From positions 619,184-683,183 of the forward strand of contig BFEA01000252.1 of the NCBI GenBank assembly GCA_003427395.1: DNA of 64,000 nucleotides, in the 5' to 3' direction. The notes beneath the pieces are model-generated. The model was not told the DNA's origin and searched no databases. It saw nothing but the letters and a program-made list of their open reading frames with translations. The number at the start of each line of letters is the position of its first letter. The first letter of the stretch is position 1. Below are positions 63,250 to 64,000 of the stretch, piece after piece. Position numbers and translations under genes: made by a program. Source of the stretch: Chara braunii. Taxonomy: Eukaryota > Streptophyta > Charophyceae > Charales > Characeae.

Positions 63250-64000
63250 GTATGCCCTTTTTTGTTTTGTTTTGTTTTTTTTTACAAAAAAACAGAACAT
63301 TGCGGCTTCTGGCTCCTTTCCATTCTGGGGAGCAAGTTAGAAAAATTACACTAGTTACACACGCACGCTCTTCCCCATTACGGTGGAGAGGCCCGAGTGG
63401 ACGGCATTGATTACGTCTCGAGGGAAGGATGTACCACCCGTCACCCCTGCCTAAGTTAAGTATGTCTGACTTACTTGACATGCGGTAGCTAACCCGACTC
63501 TTACTATATCTCTCTAACTGTTGCAACACACCAAAGAAGAGCTGGACTAGTCTGTTCCTCTCAGCTAGTTGGCTGTCAGATTTGCATTAAACCGCTAGTA
63601 CACGGCGCCAGCCTTGCAGAAAGTTTTTGTTGCCACACAGTGTTGCACACCCCGACCGTCGGCGACCCTTGACTGGTCGGCTGCCGACCCGCCGACGGGT
63701 CGGCTGGTCGGCACCTACTGGTCGGGGGTCGTCGGCACCCCACATTTATTTTTTATTTTTTATGGGTTCCAGAAGCCCTAATAATATGACCAACACCCCC
63801 ATAGCGCGCCCCAATACCCCATATACCACCCCAACAGCCCCGAACAGCCGCCAACACCCTTATCGCCCCTATACTCCGGCGCATCGCGTGCGGGCGAGCT
63901 ACGCACGTGTGGCGCCTAGTGCACGCATAACCATGCGCATGCACCCCAATAAATAGAGTAAAAAAAGTTTTGGAGAGGGCTGGCTGAGGTAGCCAATGGT
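63250..64000 (+). other. Intron 8, incomplete
   Basis: Begins gtatgccc. It holds a SINE-like copy and a G/C-rich patch of cggc and gtcgg words (63648-63737). No exon was recognised before the window ends. Confidence 0.75.
63262..63475 (-). mobile_element. SINE-like dispersed repeat, copy 3
   Basis: T-rich left end (A-tail on minus), then aacagaacattgcggcttct, ggctcctttccattctgggg and, at the far end, ggatgtaccacccgtcaccc, all shared with 59575-59806. The target duplication is not clear. Confidence 0.65.

Noticed and set aside
63620-63740. CRISPR-like or structured GTCGG repeat
   Set aside because: Short, irregular, GC-rich words without spacers; a eukaryotic intron. Probably a simple repeat.

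Overview
The window is nuclear DNA of a eukaryote. The best fit is a streptophyte alga with a large repeat-rich genome, such as a Chara-like charophyte. This is inferred from plant-type U2 and U6 snRNA pseudogenes, Ty3/gypsy elements with initiator-Met-tRNA primer sites, MITEs of the sizes usual in plants, and very long introns. There are no bacterial features. One assembly gap (N run) lies at 39502-39876.

One real host gene was found. It runs on the + strand from 15488 to beyond the right edge. I assembled eight exons with consistent reading phases: 15488-15817, 18179-20224, 44667-44778, 58979-59077, 60076-60121, 60690-60794, 62598-62703 and 63145-63249 (2,949 nt, 983 codons, open at the 3' end). 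The product starts with a class II glutamine amidotransferase domain with catalytic Cys2, of the Dug3/EgtC kind. It continues into a seven-blade WD40 propeller interrupted by a low-complexity linker of about 310 residues. It then enters what looks like the start of an M20-type peptidase domain, as in fungal Dug2. In yeast, Dug2 and Dug3 are separate subunits of the glutathione-degrading gamma-glutamyl amidotransferase. Here they appear to be one polypeptide, and this is the main discovery of the window.

Layout. 1-8616: a decayed Ty3/gypsy retrotransposon on the minus strand (gag, protease, RT, RNase H, integrase and an acidic downstream ORF), with a foldback insertion in gag. 8617-15487: no recognisable gene; two small inverted-repeat elements and the region upstream of the host gene. 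15488-20224: exons 1 and 2, with a MITE in intron 1. 20225-44666: intron 2 (24.4 kb), holding a U6 snRNA pseudogene concatemer, an antisense U2-U6 chimera, several MITE families, a 6.3-kb LINE on the minus strand, a second LINE tail, a hAT-like element, minisatellites and the gap. 44779-58978: intron 3 (14.2 kb), holding a 3.1-kb short-LTR element whose gag forms a long inverted repeat, and a 9.8-kb chromovirus-like Ty3/gypsy element with both LTRs. 58979-63249: six compact blade and peptidase exons separated by short introns, two of which carry a SINE-like repeat.

All transposon genes seen carry stops or frameshifts and are annotated as pseudogenes. They fill the introns and the left flank but leave the splice sites of the host gene intact.
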